Positions 46,111-55,196 of a stretch of 64,000 bases of DNA are shown piece by piece. The number at the start of each line of letters is the position of its first letter. Position 1 is the stretch's first letter. Origin of the DNA: Hyphomicrobiales bacterium. Lineage in GTDB: Bacteria; Pseudomonadota; Alphaproteobacteria; Rhizobiales; Rhizobiaceae. The stretch spans positions 1 through 64,000 of the forward strand of contig UCMS01000026.1 in the NCBI GenBank assembly GCA_900473805.1, written 5' to 3'. The notes under the pieces are model-generated. The model saw only the letters and a program-made list of their open reading frames with translations, was not told the origin of the DNA and ran no database searches. Both the position numbers and the translations under genes were made by a program.

Positions 46111-46632
46111 TCAGCGGGCCCCGCCGGGTCGCTTCGTCCTTGAAAGCACCGCCGTCCCCAGGCGTTCGATCGCCCGGCGCAAGGTGTCGTTTTCGATACC
46201 CTCCATCAGGTTTTCCAGATGTCGGGCCTTTTCGCCCTCGAGCTTTTTCGGTGGGGGACGGCGGAGGGCCGCGTTCGACACCGGCTTCTGCACAATGCGG
46301 ATCTGGCCGATCGCAGGATAGCCGAAGAAACCGTTGATGCGCGCGATGAGTTCACCTTGGGCATGCGACAGAAAAAGAGCGCGCGCGCCCTCACAGGCGA
46401 TCGTCAGGACGCCCGGGCGATGGCCGCCGTCCTCGTCAAGATCGCTGCGGCGGGGCCAGGCGATCTTTTCCGGTCGGGTGCAATCGGCAAAACCGTCACC
46501 GACGATATCTTCCCAGGAGCCGAGCAAAGCCGTGTTGATGCCGGCGCGACGCGCGAGCACGGGGTCGACGATGCCGTTGGCAATCTCGGAGATCTGATTG
46601 GCACCCCGGCGCTGAAAGTTTCGTCCCTCCAT
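46111..46632 (-). CDS. DUF721 (DciA-like) protein
   Basis: The protein has 173 residues. The DUF721 domain spans about residues 15-105 (RRAGINTALLGSWEDIVG, then PGVLTIACEGARALFLSHAQGELIARIN and FFGYPAIGQIRIVQ). DUF721 includes DciA, the ancestral bacterial helicase loader/operator, so a role in replication initiation is likely but not tested for this branch. In related rhizobia I recall it between mutY and the DsbA-like gene. Here it is 2 nt downstream of an O-antigen-ligase-like gene, and the DsbA-like gene is 11.5 kb away. Confidence 0.85.
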   Translation of the reverse strand: MEGRNFQRRGANQISEIANGIVDPVLARRAGINTALLGSWEDIVGDGFADCTRPEKIAWPRRSDLDEDGGHRPGVLTIACEGARALFLSHAQGELIARINGFFGYPAIGQIRIVQKPVSNAALRRPPPKKLEGEKARHLENLMEGIENDTLRRAIERLGTAVLSRTKRPGGAR

Positions 46633-46634
46633 GA

Positions 46635-47876
46635 TCAAGGCCCCCCCGGCTTGGGCAGCGTGTCACAAGCTCCGGATGCGGGCGTTGCGATGGCGCTCGC
46701 AACAATCACCGAGCCGATCCAGAGAAACAAGGAATCATAGATGTCGTGGCCGAAGATGAAATTGCTCATGCCACCCAGGACATAGGTCGCCACGAGGCAA
46801 AAGGCCATGAACAGTCGTGGACCGTAAAGAGCGTTTCGCTCTGTCCGCCATGCGATGACCAGAGGCGCTAGCAGTACCGCAACGAGAGCCATGAGGCCGA
46901 CAATTCCGCTATCGACCAAAGCTGTGATGAAGCCATTGTGAAAATGCGAGTAGCTGTATCCGGCGGCCGTAATCAGGGCACGGCGATTCTGGAGGCCATG
47001 GCCATCGAAAAAGCCCGACTGGACCAATTCCAGCGCTTTCATCCACAGATCGAGCCTCACCGTATAGGACGCGCCCCAGGCGATGTCGCCCCGCCCCGCC
47101 ATCAGGCCCGAGACTTCTTCGAACCGTTCGACACTGCCGGAGACGTAGAACCCGATGGCGACCACCGCGAGCAGCGAAAATACGCCTGCGAAGATTTTGA
47201 GCCCGCTTACCTGATCGCGCAAAAAGAAAACAGCAAAAACAAGGGCTGCGACGAGGGGGGTCGGCATGAGACCCTTCGTCTGCGACAGGAAGATGCACAG
47301 GTATCCAGCGACGAAACCAAGCCCCGCCAGCGCCCGCCAGCGGCGGTCAGGGTCGAGCAAGCCGGGCAAAGAAAGCACGCTCAGCAGAGCGCAGGTCATG
47401 GCGAAGGGGATCGCATTGCCACTTCCTCCCTCGACCCGCTGGTCGAGAATGAAGGCCTGAAACAAGGCGAGCGGAAGAACGGCAACCGCGCCAATCGCCG
47501 ATGCGCGTACCAGCGTCGCAAGGAGGCAGCGTCCGCTGCAGACGGCAAGCCTGTGCATCAGGAACAAAGGCGCGAGAAAGAGGAGTTGCGGCCCGAATTT
47601 GCGAAGCTCGGCCAGCGGAGAGGCGAAATTTTCCCCGAAATGAATAAAGAAAAACAGGGCGTTAACAGCCACATAGAAAAGAAGAACCACACTGAACGCG
47701 AGAGGCGCCGGGTCACGAACCCAAGACAGGCGCCCGAGCATCAGATAAATCAGGGCCCAGCCGGCAGTCATCACCAGCAGCGCCGTGACGACGGAGCCGC
47801 CCAGCGCAGCCAGCCCGAAAACGACGAAGAGGGCTGCAACATTGTTTTCAGCCATCGATCTGTCGAATACATGCAT
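46635..47876 (-). CDS. O-antigen ligase/polymerase-like membrane protein
   Basis: The protein has 413 residues and about 11-12 membrane segments. A large periplasmic loop near the C-terminus carries GHGLQNRRALITAAGYSYSHFHNGFI, which matches the WaaL/Wzy-type H-x-H-N-x-F pattern of O-antigen ligases and related polysaccharide polymerases. These enzymes join or polymerise undecaprenyl-linked glycans on the outer face of the inner membrane. No polysaccharide genes flank it. The ATG at 47876 has AGGGGA about ten bases upstream. It is divergent from mutY with only 45 bp between starts, and its stop lies 2 nt before DUF721. Confidence 0.85.
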   Translation of the reverse strand: MHVFDRSMAENNVAALFVVFGLAALGGSVVTALLVMTAGWALIYLMLGRLSWVRDPAPLAFSVVLLFYVAVNALFFFIHFGENFASPLAELRKFGPQLLFLAPLFLMHRLAVCSGRCLLATLVRASAIGAVAVLPLALFQAFILDQRVEGGSGNAIPFAMTCALLSVLSLPGLLDPDRRWRALAGLGFVAGYLCIFLSQTKGLMPTPLVAALVFAVFFLRDQVSGLKIFAGVFSLLAVVAIGFYVSGSVERFEEVSGLMAGRGDIAWGASYTVRLDLWMKALELVQSGFFDGHGLQNRRALITAAGYSYSHFHNGFITALVDSGIVGLMALVAVLLAPLVIAWRTERNALYGPRLFMAFCLVATYVLGGMSNFIFGHDIYDSLFLWIGSVIVASAIATPASGACDTLPKPGGP

Positions 47877-47921
47877 GCTTAAACGGTCCCCTTGCGGGGC
47901 ATAGAGGTAAACGGAAACGTG

Positions 47922-49007
47922 ATGGACCACAAGACAAAGCCGGGCGCCGAGGTGCTGCTGTCCTGGTATGACCGGCATCACAGGGAGTTGCCCTGGCGCA
48001 TCTCTCCGGCCGCCGCAAAAGCCGGGGCCGTGCCGGATCCCTACCACATCTGGATGTCGGAAGTCATGCTGCAGCAGACGACGGTCGCGGCAGTGAAAGC
48101 CTATTTCGCCAAGTTCATCAGCCGCTGGCCGAGCGTGACTGCGCTCGCCGAGGCGCCAAATGAAGACGTGATGGCCGCCTGGGCCGGGCTCGGCTATTAC
48201 GCCCGCGCCCGCAATCTGAAGAAATGCGCCGAAGCGGTGGCGTTTCAGCACGGCGGTGTCTTTCCCGACACCGAGGAGGGACTCAGGGCCCTGCCCGGCA
48301 TCGGAGATTATACCTCTGCTGCGGTCGCGGCGATCGCCTTCAACCGGCCATCGGCGGTGATGGACGGCAATGTCGAGCGGGTAATTTCGCGGCTCTATGC
48401 CATCGAAGCGCCGCTTCCCGGCTCCAAACCGCAGATGAAGGCCAAGGTCGCGGCACTGACACCGACCGACCGGCCGGGCGATTTTGCCCAGGCGATGATG
48501 GATCTCGGCGCCACGATCTGCACGCCGAAGCGCCCCGCCTGCGCCCTCTGTCCGTTCAACGATGCCTGTCTCGCGCTGGCAGACGACGATCCCGAACGTT
48601 TTCCGGTGAAGGCGGCCAAGAAGGCCAAGCCGGTGCGGCAGGGGGCAGCCTTTGTCGCGGTGGATCGCGACGGGCGACTGTTGTTGCGCAAGCGGGCGGA
48701 GAGTGGGCTTCTCGGCGGCATGACGGAGGTGCCGACGACGGACTGGACATCGCGTCAGGACGGCGAGACAGGGCTGAAAGCCGCCCCCTTCCCTGCCGAC
48801 TGGCAGTCGGCGGGCACGATCAGTCATGTCTTCACCCATTTCGAACTCAGACTGTCGATCTTCCGCGTCGGACCGATCGATGCTCCATCGGGAAATCACG
48901 GTTTCTGGGTGCCCGTCACCGAACTTGATGGGGAAGCGCTGCCGACTGTCATGAAGAAGGCAATTGTGGCGGCTATCCCGACAGCCTTTCCAACTCCTAA
49001 GGGATAA
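47922..49007 (+). CDS. mutY: A/G-specific adenine DNA glycosylase
   Basis: It removes adenine mispaired with 8-oxoguanine. The protein has 361 residues. The catalytic Glu47 lies in SEVMLQQTTV, the helix-hairpin-helix is LPGIGDYTSAAVAAIAF, and the catalytic Asp is in VMDGNVERVI. The [4Fe-4S] cluster ligands lie in CTPKRPACALCPFNDAC. A C-terminal NUDIX-like domain (from about residue 235) recognises the oxidised base. ATG at 47922 was chosen; a GTG directly before it is in the same frame. A HAD gene follows after 3 nt, forming an operon. Confidence 0.95.
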   Translation: MDHKTKPGAEVLLSWYDRHHRELPWRISPAAAKAGAVPDPYHIWMSEVMLQQTTVAAVKAYFAKFISRWPSVTALAEAPNEDVMAAWAGLGYYARARNLKKCAEAVAFQHGGVFPDTEEGLRALPGIGDYTSAAVAAIAFNRPSAVMDGNVERVISRLYAIEAPLPGSKPQMKAKVAALTPTDRPGDFAQAMMDLGATICTPKRPACALCPFNDACLALADDDPERFPVKAAKKAKPVRQGAAFVAVDRDGRLLLRKRAESGLLGGMTEVPTTDWTSRQDGETGLKAAPFPADWQSAGTISHVFTHFELRLSIFRVGPIDAPSGNHGFWVPVTELDGEALPTVMKKAIVAAIPTAFPTPKG

Positions 49008-49010
49008 AAC

Positions 49011-49622
49011 ATGACCGAGATTCGCCACATCGTCTTCGACATCGGCAAGGTGCTGATCCATTACGATCCGAACCTGCCGTTTCAAAGGATCATTCCTGAT
49101 CCCGACGAACGGGCGAACTTCTTTGCCACTGTCTGCACCCATGACTGGAACATCGAGCAGGACCGCGGGCGGAGCTGGGCAGAGGCGGAAGACCTGCTGA
49201 TATCAGAGTTTCCCGAACATGAGGCCAATATCCGCGCCTTCCGGCAATATTGGTCCGAGATGGTGCCGCATGCCTATGACGACAGCGTCGCCGTCATGAC
49301 CGGACTGATCGAGGCGGGGCATGACGTGACCATGCTGACCAATTTTGCCGCCGATACGTTTTCTGAAGCGCGCAAGATGTATCCCTTTCTCAACCTCCCG
49401 CGTGGCGTCACCGTCTCGGGCGAAGTGGGCCTGATCAAGCCGGATGTGGCGATCTACGAGCGGCACGCCACGGATTACGGCCTGTCGCCAGCGCATTGCG
49501 TTTTCATCGACGACAGCTATCCGAATGTGGAAGGTGCGCGGGCGGCCGGCTGGAAAGCGGTACACTTTACGGGTGCCGAACAGCTGAAGGCGGATCTGCG
49601 GTCTCTCGGGGTCGAGATCTGA
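49011..49622 (+). CDS. HAD-superfamily hydrolase (YihX-like)
   Basis: The protein has 203 residues. Motif I is FDIGKVL, with the nucleophile Asp10; the usual second Asp is Gly12, as in the YihX/epoxide-hydrolase-like branch. Motif II lies in MLTNF, motif III in LIKPD and motif IV in VFIDDSYPNVEGA. YihX of E. coli is a sugar phosphatase; the substrate here is unknown. GGGATAAAAC precedes the start, which is 3 nt after mutY, so the two genes are co-transcribed. Confidence 0.88.
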   Translation: MTEIRHIVFDIGKVLIHYDPNLPFQRIIPDPDERANFFATVCTHDWNIEQDRGRSWAEAEDLLISEFPEHEANIRAFRQYWSEMVPHAYDDSVAVMTGLIEAGHDVTMLTNFAADTFSEARKMYPFLNLPRGVTVSGEVGLIKPDVAIYERHATDYGLSPAHCVFIDDSYPNVEGARAAGWKAVHFTGAEQLKADLRSLGVEI

Positions 49623-49886
49623 CGTCAGCGCTGACAAAAAATAGGCGCGGGTGGAGTTGGCGGACCCCGACCCGCGCCAGTCCGGCCGCAAGCGGCCGAA
49701 GACGTTACGGGGCGGTGTCGATAGGCTGACGTTTCATCCCGTGTTTTGTGCAGCGGTGTTACGGCGAGCGGCTTGTCCGAAGCTGGTCTCCGTGAGCAGA
49801 TACGGTAAACTGATCACACACCATGCAGGGGCCGGTCCCGGTCTCTGCGCTTTTGCAAACACACCCTGCCACTGCCCGGAGACCCC
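49623..49886. other. gene-free region after the mutY-HAD operon
   Basis: About 260 bases contain no supportable gene. A 9-bp inverted repeat (GGCGCGGGT at about 49644 and ACCCGCGCC at about 49670) could form a hairpin but has no T run. The promoter of the SnoaL-like gene should lie in the second half. Confidence 0.4.
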
Positions 49887-50249
49887 ATGCCTTTCGATCC
49901 CGTCACCGCCGCCCGCACCTTTCACGAGGCGATCAATGCGCTCGACTTCGCCACCATCGACGGCTTCTTCGCCGAAGATGCGGTCTACGGGTCGGTGAAG
50001 GTCGGCCAGCTTTCCGGGAAGGCCGAAATCATGGCCGCGTTCCGGCGCTATTTCGACACCTATCCGGACCAGGTGGCCGTGGATGAACTGACCGAAGCCG
50101 TATCGCCGATGGCGGCGCGCGCCGTCTGGCGGTTGAAGGCCACACATGCCCAAACGGGCGAGCCGCTGGTGCGCTTCGGCGAAGAGACGATTACCTTCAA
50201 CGATGAAGGCAAGATCATCTCGGTCGACGTGACCGACTATAAGGTGTGA
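49887..50249 (+). CDS. SnoaL/NTF2-like protein
   Basis: The protein has 120 residues forming a single NTF2-like cone fold (AARTFHEAINALDFATIDGFFAEDAVYGSV is the first helix-strand unit; the C-terminus GEETITFNDEGKIISVDV is the last hairpin). Members include polyketide cyclases, isomerases and many proteins without known activity. No active-site assignment is possible here. CGGAGA precedes the ATG. A perfect palindrome follows and separates it from the convergent ccrM. Confidence 0.83.
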   Translation: MPFDPVTAARTFHEAINALDFATIDGFFAEDAVYGSVKVGQLSGKAEIMAAFRRYFDTYPDQVAVDELTEAVSPMAARAVWRLKATHAQTGEPLVRFGEETITFNDEGKIISVDVTDYKV

Positions 50250-50276
50250 CGATCAAACATCGCCTTAGAATGCCCA

Positions 50277-50300
50277 ACGCCCGCTCCATGGAGCGGGCGT
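50277..50300. terminator. palindrome between convergent SnoaL-like gene and ccrM
   Basis: A 24-bp perfect palindrome (arms ACGCCCGCTCCA and TGGAGCGGGCGT) lies about midway between the two stop codons. T runs are weak on both sides, so it is a possible bidirectional terminator, not a textbook one. Confidence 0.55.
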
Positions 50301-50326
50301 CCGTCGTTTGATCGTTCGTCCGAAAC

Positions 50327-51460
<1,134 letters not shown>

Positions 51461-51627
51461 TTACTCACTCTTACGCTGACGCAGCACGGGAACACGAGGC
51501 TTATGGTTACCGAAGTTGGTTACCGAAGGGTGAAGAGGACGTGAGATTTTGTCCGGGGGTGGGATGCCCCTCGTGAGTTTGTCCAATGGCCCCCATGTGT
51601 TACTGCATGACGCTCTTCCAGAAACAC

Positions 51628-51822
51628 TCAGAAAGCTTTCGGCAGCCCCGCTTGCTTCAAGGTCTCGTTGGCAGTGTGGCGCGACCTCACACCGTGATCG
51701 ACCGTGAAGTGCCGATTCGTGATGGGGCTGTACCAAATCTCGTGGTCGCCCTTACCCGGTCGGACAAAGGTGCAACCTGCTGCGATCAGTCTTTCCTTTA
51801 GATCCCGCAGATAGCTCGCCAT
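51628..51822 (-). CDS. hicA: HicA-family toxin
   Basis: The protein has 64 residues, a typical size for HicA mRNA interferases. The dsRBD-like fold is recognisable (SYLRDLKERLIAAGCTFVRP, then GKGDHEIW with the catalytic His27, and a C-terminal TLKQAGL helix). It should cleave mRNA when free. It is the second gene of a pair and starts 7 nt after the DUF1902 antitoxin stop. Confidence 0.85.
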   Translation of the reverse strand: MASYLRDLKERLIAAGCTFVRPGKGDHEIWYSPITNRHFTVDHGVRSRHTANETLKQAGLPKAF

Positions 51823-51829
51823 AGACGTG

Positions 51830-52072
51830 TCAGAAACTAGGATTGGGTATCTTGCCGATCTGTTCTGCGAGAATGTGGACCGGAATTTCCGGCAGATCTG
51901 AGCCTACTCCATTCAACTCAAGCAAATCTGCTACCGCAGCCATCACCTTGGGCTGGAGCTTTTCCATACTCTCGGATTCCACTGCCAGTCCTTCAATATC
52001 ACTGCTCGTGGCGACCCAGACTTCGGCATCTTCGTCCCAGGATGCACGTACGATAATTGACCGCGTATTCAT
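51830..52072 (-). CDS. DUF1902/HicB-like antitoxin
   Basis: The protein has 80 residues. The N-terminal half is a HicB-like strand-helix unit (RASWDEDAEVWVATSSDIEGLAVE) belonging to DUF1902. Unlike classic HicB there is no evident helix-turn-helix at the C-terminus, so autoregulation by it is uncertain. It neutralises the HicA toxin encoded directly downstream. Placing the antitoxin gene before the toxin gene reverses the most common hicAB order but is frequent for DUF1902 pairs. Confidence 0.8.
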   Translation of the reverse strand: MNTRSIIVRASWDEDAEVWVATSSDIEGLAVESESMEKLQPKVMAAVADLLELNGVGSDLPEIPVHILAEQIGKIPNPSF

Positions 52073-52209
52073 CTTGGCCTCCGCAGCTATGGATTGAAGG
52101 GCAAGTTACACCGAAACGACCAGTCACGAAACCCGCCGCCGCCAGACCCCATCAAATCGCACGAGGCGAATGCTTGGCATACCTCTCGACCGGCTACGTC
52201 TTGCGGACT

Positions 52210-52566
52210 TCATAACCGAGTGGACGCGGAGGCCTCATCCCAAGCCTTCACCACCGCCTTCTTCGCCTGTGCCCGCCACACACGCGTCAGGTTTTCCCGC
52301 GCCCATTCGATATCCACCCGATCGGGCCGGGCCAGCACCATCGGATAGGGCCGATGATGGTCGGTGGTGAAGAAGGTGTCTGGGTCCATCTCGATCAGGT
52401 GGTCGCGCTCCTCGAAGGGCACCTTGAAGACCGGGCAGTCATGGGTCGGGTTCCAGAACAGCATGACCTTGCCGTTGACCTTGAAGGACACGGCGTTCCA
52501 GGAGGTGGTCTCTTCCGTAGTCGGCAGAGCGAGGATGATCTGGCGCAGGGTGTCGAGGGTGATCAT
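52210..52566 (-). CDS. MmcQ/YjbR-family protein
   Basis: The protein has 118 residues and matches the YjbR (CyaY-like fold) family: LALPTTEETTSWNAVSFKVNGKVMLFW at the start, VPFEERDHLIEMDPDTFF in the middle and RPDRVDIEWARENL near the end. Family members are called DNA-binding on structural grounds, but the role is unknown. The start at 52566 has GGGAGG eight bases upstream; an ATG 15 nt earlier overlaps that site. Confidence 0.82.
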   Translation of the reverse strand: MITLDTLRQIILALPTTEETTSWNAVSFKVNGKVMLFWNPTHDCPVFKVPFEERDHLIEMDPDTFFTTDHHRPYPMVLARPDRVDIEWARENLTRVWRAQAKKAVVKAWDEASASTRL

Positions 52567-52734
52567 GGTTGGGCCTCCCATCGAGAAAGATGCCAGAGAT
52601 CACTGGCGCTGTCATGCGACGGTGTTAAGAGTGTAAGACCGAAGCGATGCGAACGCATGGCTCCAACCGGACGCTGCCATCAGGCGCTCACACATGCAGT
52701 CTTCTCGACCCGAAATCCTTGTAACGCGTGCAAA

Positions 52735-53721
52735 ATGAAGATGTCGCCCACTGAAATCCATGATCATCGCTTCGTGCAGGCGGCCCTGGCGTCCTCGGAT
52801 GACTGCATCAAGATCCTTGGGCTCGACGGCAGCCTTCAATACATGACCGACGGCGGACGGCGCGTCATGGAGGTCGACGATTTCAACGCGATCAAGGGGT
52901 GCCCCTGGCCCGACTTCTGGCGCGACGAAGGCAATCATGCGGCCATTGCTGCCATCGAGGCCGCGCGCGAAGGGCGCGAAGCCCGGTTTACAGGCTATGC
53001 CGATACGGCGAAGGGGAATCGACGTTTCTGGGACGTGAAAGTGAGCCCGATCCTGGCCGAAGACGGCAGCGTCGAGAGCATTCTCTCGGTGTCCCGCGAT
53101 ATCACTGCGATCAAGAATTTCGAGATCGAACAGGAACTGCTGCGCGGCGAACTCTCGCACCGGATCAAGAACATTCTGGCCCTCGTGCAGTCGCTCGCCA
53201 ACCAAACTCTGCGCAACGACAGCGACATGGCGTCATCGCGGACCGCATTCCTGGAGCGGCTGCACGCACTCAGCCATGCGCAGGATCTGTTCATCAGCCG
53301 CAATCAGGTCTCCACAACACTGCTGCAACTGGTGGAATCCGTCATCTCGACGCAGGATCCCGGTCGCGTCGATGTCGACGGACCCGACGTGGATCTATCA
53401 TCCAAGAGCAGCATCGCCTTCGCTTTGACACTGCATGAGCTGATGACCAATGCGGTGAAATACGGCGCGCTGTCGAATGGCGAAGGCCAGGTGGAAATCT
53501 CCTGGTCCGTCGCCCCAGGCGAGAGCGGCCCGGAGATGCGGTTCCAGTGGCGCGAACGCGGGGGGCCGGTCGTCGTTGCCCCGAGCCGCAAGGGGTTCGG
53601 TTCACGCATGATCGAGAAGGCGCTGGTCGGCTACATCAAGGGCGAGGCCAGCATCACCTATGCCCCGGCGGGTCTTGTCGTGCAGGTAAAAGCCCCCCTC
53701 TCCGCACTGCTTGCCGTTTGA
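52735..53721 (+). CDS. PAS-domain HWE-family histidine kinase
   Basis: The protein has 328 residues. One PAS domain occupies about residues 15-125. The phosphoacceptor His142 is in ELSHRIKNILALVQSL. The ATPase domain has HELMTNAVKYGALS and the WRERGGP motif, which together define the HWE group common in rhizobia. There is no membrane segment, so it is a soluble sensor; some PAS-HWE kinases are LOV-type light sensors, but the photoactive NCRFL motif is absent here. No response regulator lies nearby. Upstream in-frame sequence has no family resemblance, so the start at 52735 was chosen. Confidence 0.88.
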   Translation: MKMSPTEIHDHRFVQAALASSDDCIKILGLDGSLQYMTDGGRRVMEVDDFNAIKGCPWPDFWRDEGNHAAIAAIEAAREGREARFTGYADTAKGNRRFWDVKVSPILAEDGSVESILSVSRDITAIKNFEIEQELLRGELSHRIKNILALVQSLANQTLRNDSDMASSRTAFLERLHALSHAQDLFISRNQVSTTLLQLVESVISTQDPGRVDVDGPDVDLSSKSSIAFALTLHELMTNAVKYGALSNGEGQVEISWSVAPGESGPEMRFQWRERGGPVVVAPSRKGFGSRMIEKALVGYIKGEASITYAPAGLVVQVKAPLSALLAV

Positions 53722-53726
53722 TCCTA

Positions 53727-54155
53727 TCAGCGCGAGGGCGCAACGCGGACAGAAGCAAAGCCTTCCCCGGCGACCTGATCACATAGATCCGACCACTCAC
53801 AACCGGCACAGGCCGAACGGATCTTACCCGTGGCAAAGTTGGCTCGGAGCCGCTCGATCAGGGCAAGGGTCGGCGTGATAAGGGCACCGAGCGGCAGCGG
53901 ACTGCCGAGCAGCCGGGCGACGGCGTCTGCCGCCTCGCGGTCGCGCTCCACGACGCTCGCTCCATGGCAATGCGCCTCTGGATCTGCCGTCAGAGGCCCA
54001 CAGATATCGTCCGGCCCCGCCACCAGTTGGATCTCCTCGCCGGCCGAGAGCCTTGCGGCAATGGCCTCGTAGTTCTCAACGAAGGCGGGCGAATAGCCCT
54101 TGCCGACATAGGTCAGCATGCAGAGCAGGTGGTGAGGACGGAGCCGGACGGTCAT
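53727..54155 (-). CDS. DUF1284 protein
   Basis: The protein has 142 residues. It has the family start RLRPHHLLCMLTYVGKGYS and a set of cysteines (in HHLLC, DDICGP, AHCHGA and, near the end, SACAGCEWSDLCDQV) that suggests a metal or iron-sulfur site. The function of DUF1284 is not established. It lies 24 nt after bioY on the same strand and is probably co-transcribed with it, so a link to biotin is possible. Confidence 0.8.
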   Translation of the reverse strand: MTVRLRPHHLLCMLTYVGKGYSPAFVENYEAIAARLSAGEEIQLVAGPDDICGPLTADPEAHCHGASVVERDREAADAVARLLGSPLPLGALITPTLALIERLRANFATGKIRSACAGCEWSDLCDQVAGEGFASVRVAPSR

Positions 54156-54179
54156 TCTTCTGTTATGGCAACTGGCCGG

Positions 54180-54770
54180 TCAGAGGTCGAGCGGCCGGGC
54201 CGTTCGGCGGGCCAGCGCCACCAGCAGGGCGGCAGCGAGCGCCGATTTGATCACGGCGCCCAGAATGAAGGGCGTGACGCCAAAGGCCAGGCCCTTTTCA
54301 AGGCCGATCAACCACGACAGCCAGGCGCCGCCGATGGCGAGGCAGAGGATGTTGGCCGAGAGATGGGCGAGAAAACTCTTGATCACGCGCTGACCCGTCC
54401 AGCCCTTTTCAGCGAGGTAACCGGCGAGGGCTGCGATGATCGGGAAGGCAACGAGATAGCCTGCCGTTGGGCCGACGAAAGGCGCGATCCCCCCGGAGGC
54501 ATTGGCGAGAACCGGCAGGCCGAGCATGGCCTCGCCGAGCCAGGCGAACACCGTGAGCGCACCGAGACGCCAGCCATAGAGCGCGCCGATCATGGTTATA
54601 GCGAAGGTCTGCATGGTGATCGGTACCGGCACCATGGGCACGGATATCTGCGAGGCGAGCGCCAGCACACCCGTGCCGAAGAGGAGAAGCGCGGCCTGGA
54701 AGGGTAGCGAACGGCCCGATATGCCGAGCGGATCGAAACCGCGAGCGGCGGGCGCGAGAATGGTCGTCAT
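54180..54770 (-). CDS. bioY: biotin transporter BioY
   Basis: This is the substrate-binding membrane protein of the biotin ECF-type uptake system. The protein has 196 residues and about six membrane helices. Family blocks include VPMVPVPITMQTFAITMIGALYGWRLG and GGIAPFVGPTAGYLVAFP. No bioM or bioN genes adjoin it; solitary BioY proteins are common and can work alone or with shared energy modules. GGAG lies seven bases before the ATG. A perfect BioR box overlaps the leader, so biotin-dependent repression is expected. Confidence 0.93.
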   Translation of the reverse strand: MTTILAPAARGFDPLGISGRSLPFQAALLLFGTGVLALASQISVPMVPVPITMQTFAITMIGALYGWRLGALTVFAWLGEAMLGLPVLANASGGIAPFVGPTAGYLVAFPIIAALAGYLAEKGWTGQRVIKSFLAHLSANILCLAIGGAWLSWLIGLEKGLAFGVTPFILGAVIKSALAAALLVALARRTARPLDL

Positions 54771-54784
54771 GGGCAAACTCCATT

Positions 54785-54794
54785 TTATAGATAA
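54785..54794. promoter_or_regulatory. BioR binding site 1
   Basis: TTATAGATAA is an exact match to the BioR consensus TTATMKATAA. It sits 15-24 nt upstream of the bioY start codon, next to the ribosome binding site. Confidence 0.85.
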
Positions 54795-55196
54795 TTCATT
54801 CAGGCGTGATTCTTTTATCTACTATTTTTTGACCCATCAAGAGCTGGTTCGACATATAAGAAGAGACAACAGCCAGTCGCTCATGAGCAGACCCTTCAAT
54901 CACGCCGCTTTTTCCTATTTTTTCAATCTTTTCAGCCCGTCTCAGCGGTTCGTCGTTCCGTGACAAATTATCTATAATTTTCGACCCGCCGCCGCCCACG
55001 CCATCGTCGACGTCGTCACAGCCTAAAAAAGGTCGAGTTCCGCACGATCACGAGGCCTGTTGAGAAAACCATAATTTACCGATGACGGGCAGGATGGTGG
55101 ACATGGCGACCATGCGATGGCCATCGGCGGCGTGATCCTCTCACCCACCACCGGCCGCACGGATCAACCCCATCCACCGCACACCGGAGCAGACCA
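54795..55196. other. gene-free region between bioY and the carbonic anhydrase gene
   Basis: About 400 bases serve two divergent genes. They are clearly AT-richer than the genome average in the first half and contain the second BioR box. Short open frames here have no family resemblance. The promoter of the carbonic anhydrase should lie between about 55070 and 55190. Confidence 0.45.
54968..54977. promoter_or_regulatory. BioR binding site 2
   Basis: TTATCTATAA is the exact reverse complement of site 1 and matches the BioR consensus. It lies 198 nt upstream of bioY and 220 nt upstream of the carbonic anhydrase gene. Confidence 0.8.

Noticed and set aside
49644..49678. Hairpin after the mutY-HAD operon as a terminator
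   Set aside because: The 9-bp arms are perfect, but the spacing is long and no T run follows.
54796..54999. A 67-codon minus-strand frame between the BioR boxes
   Set aside because: It overlaps the regulatory region, lacks a good ribosome binding site and has no recognisable sequence.
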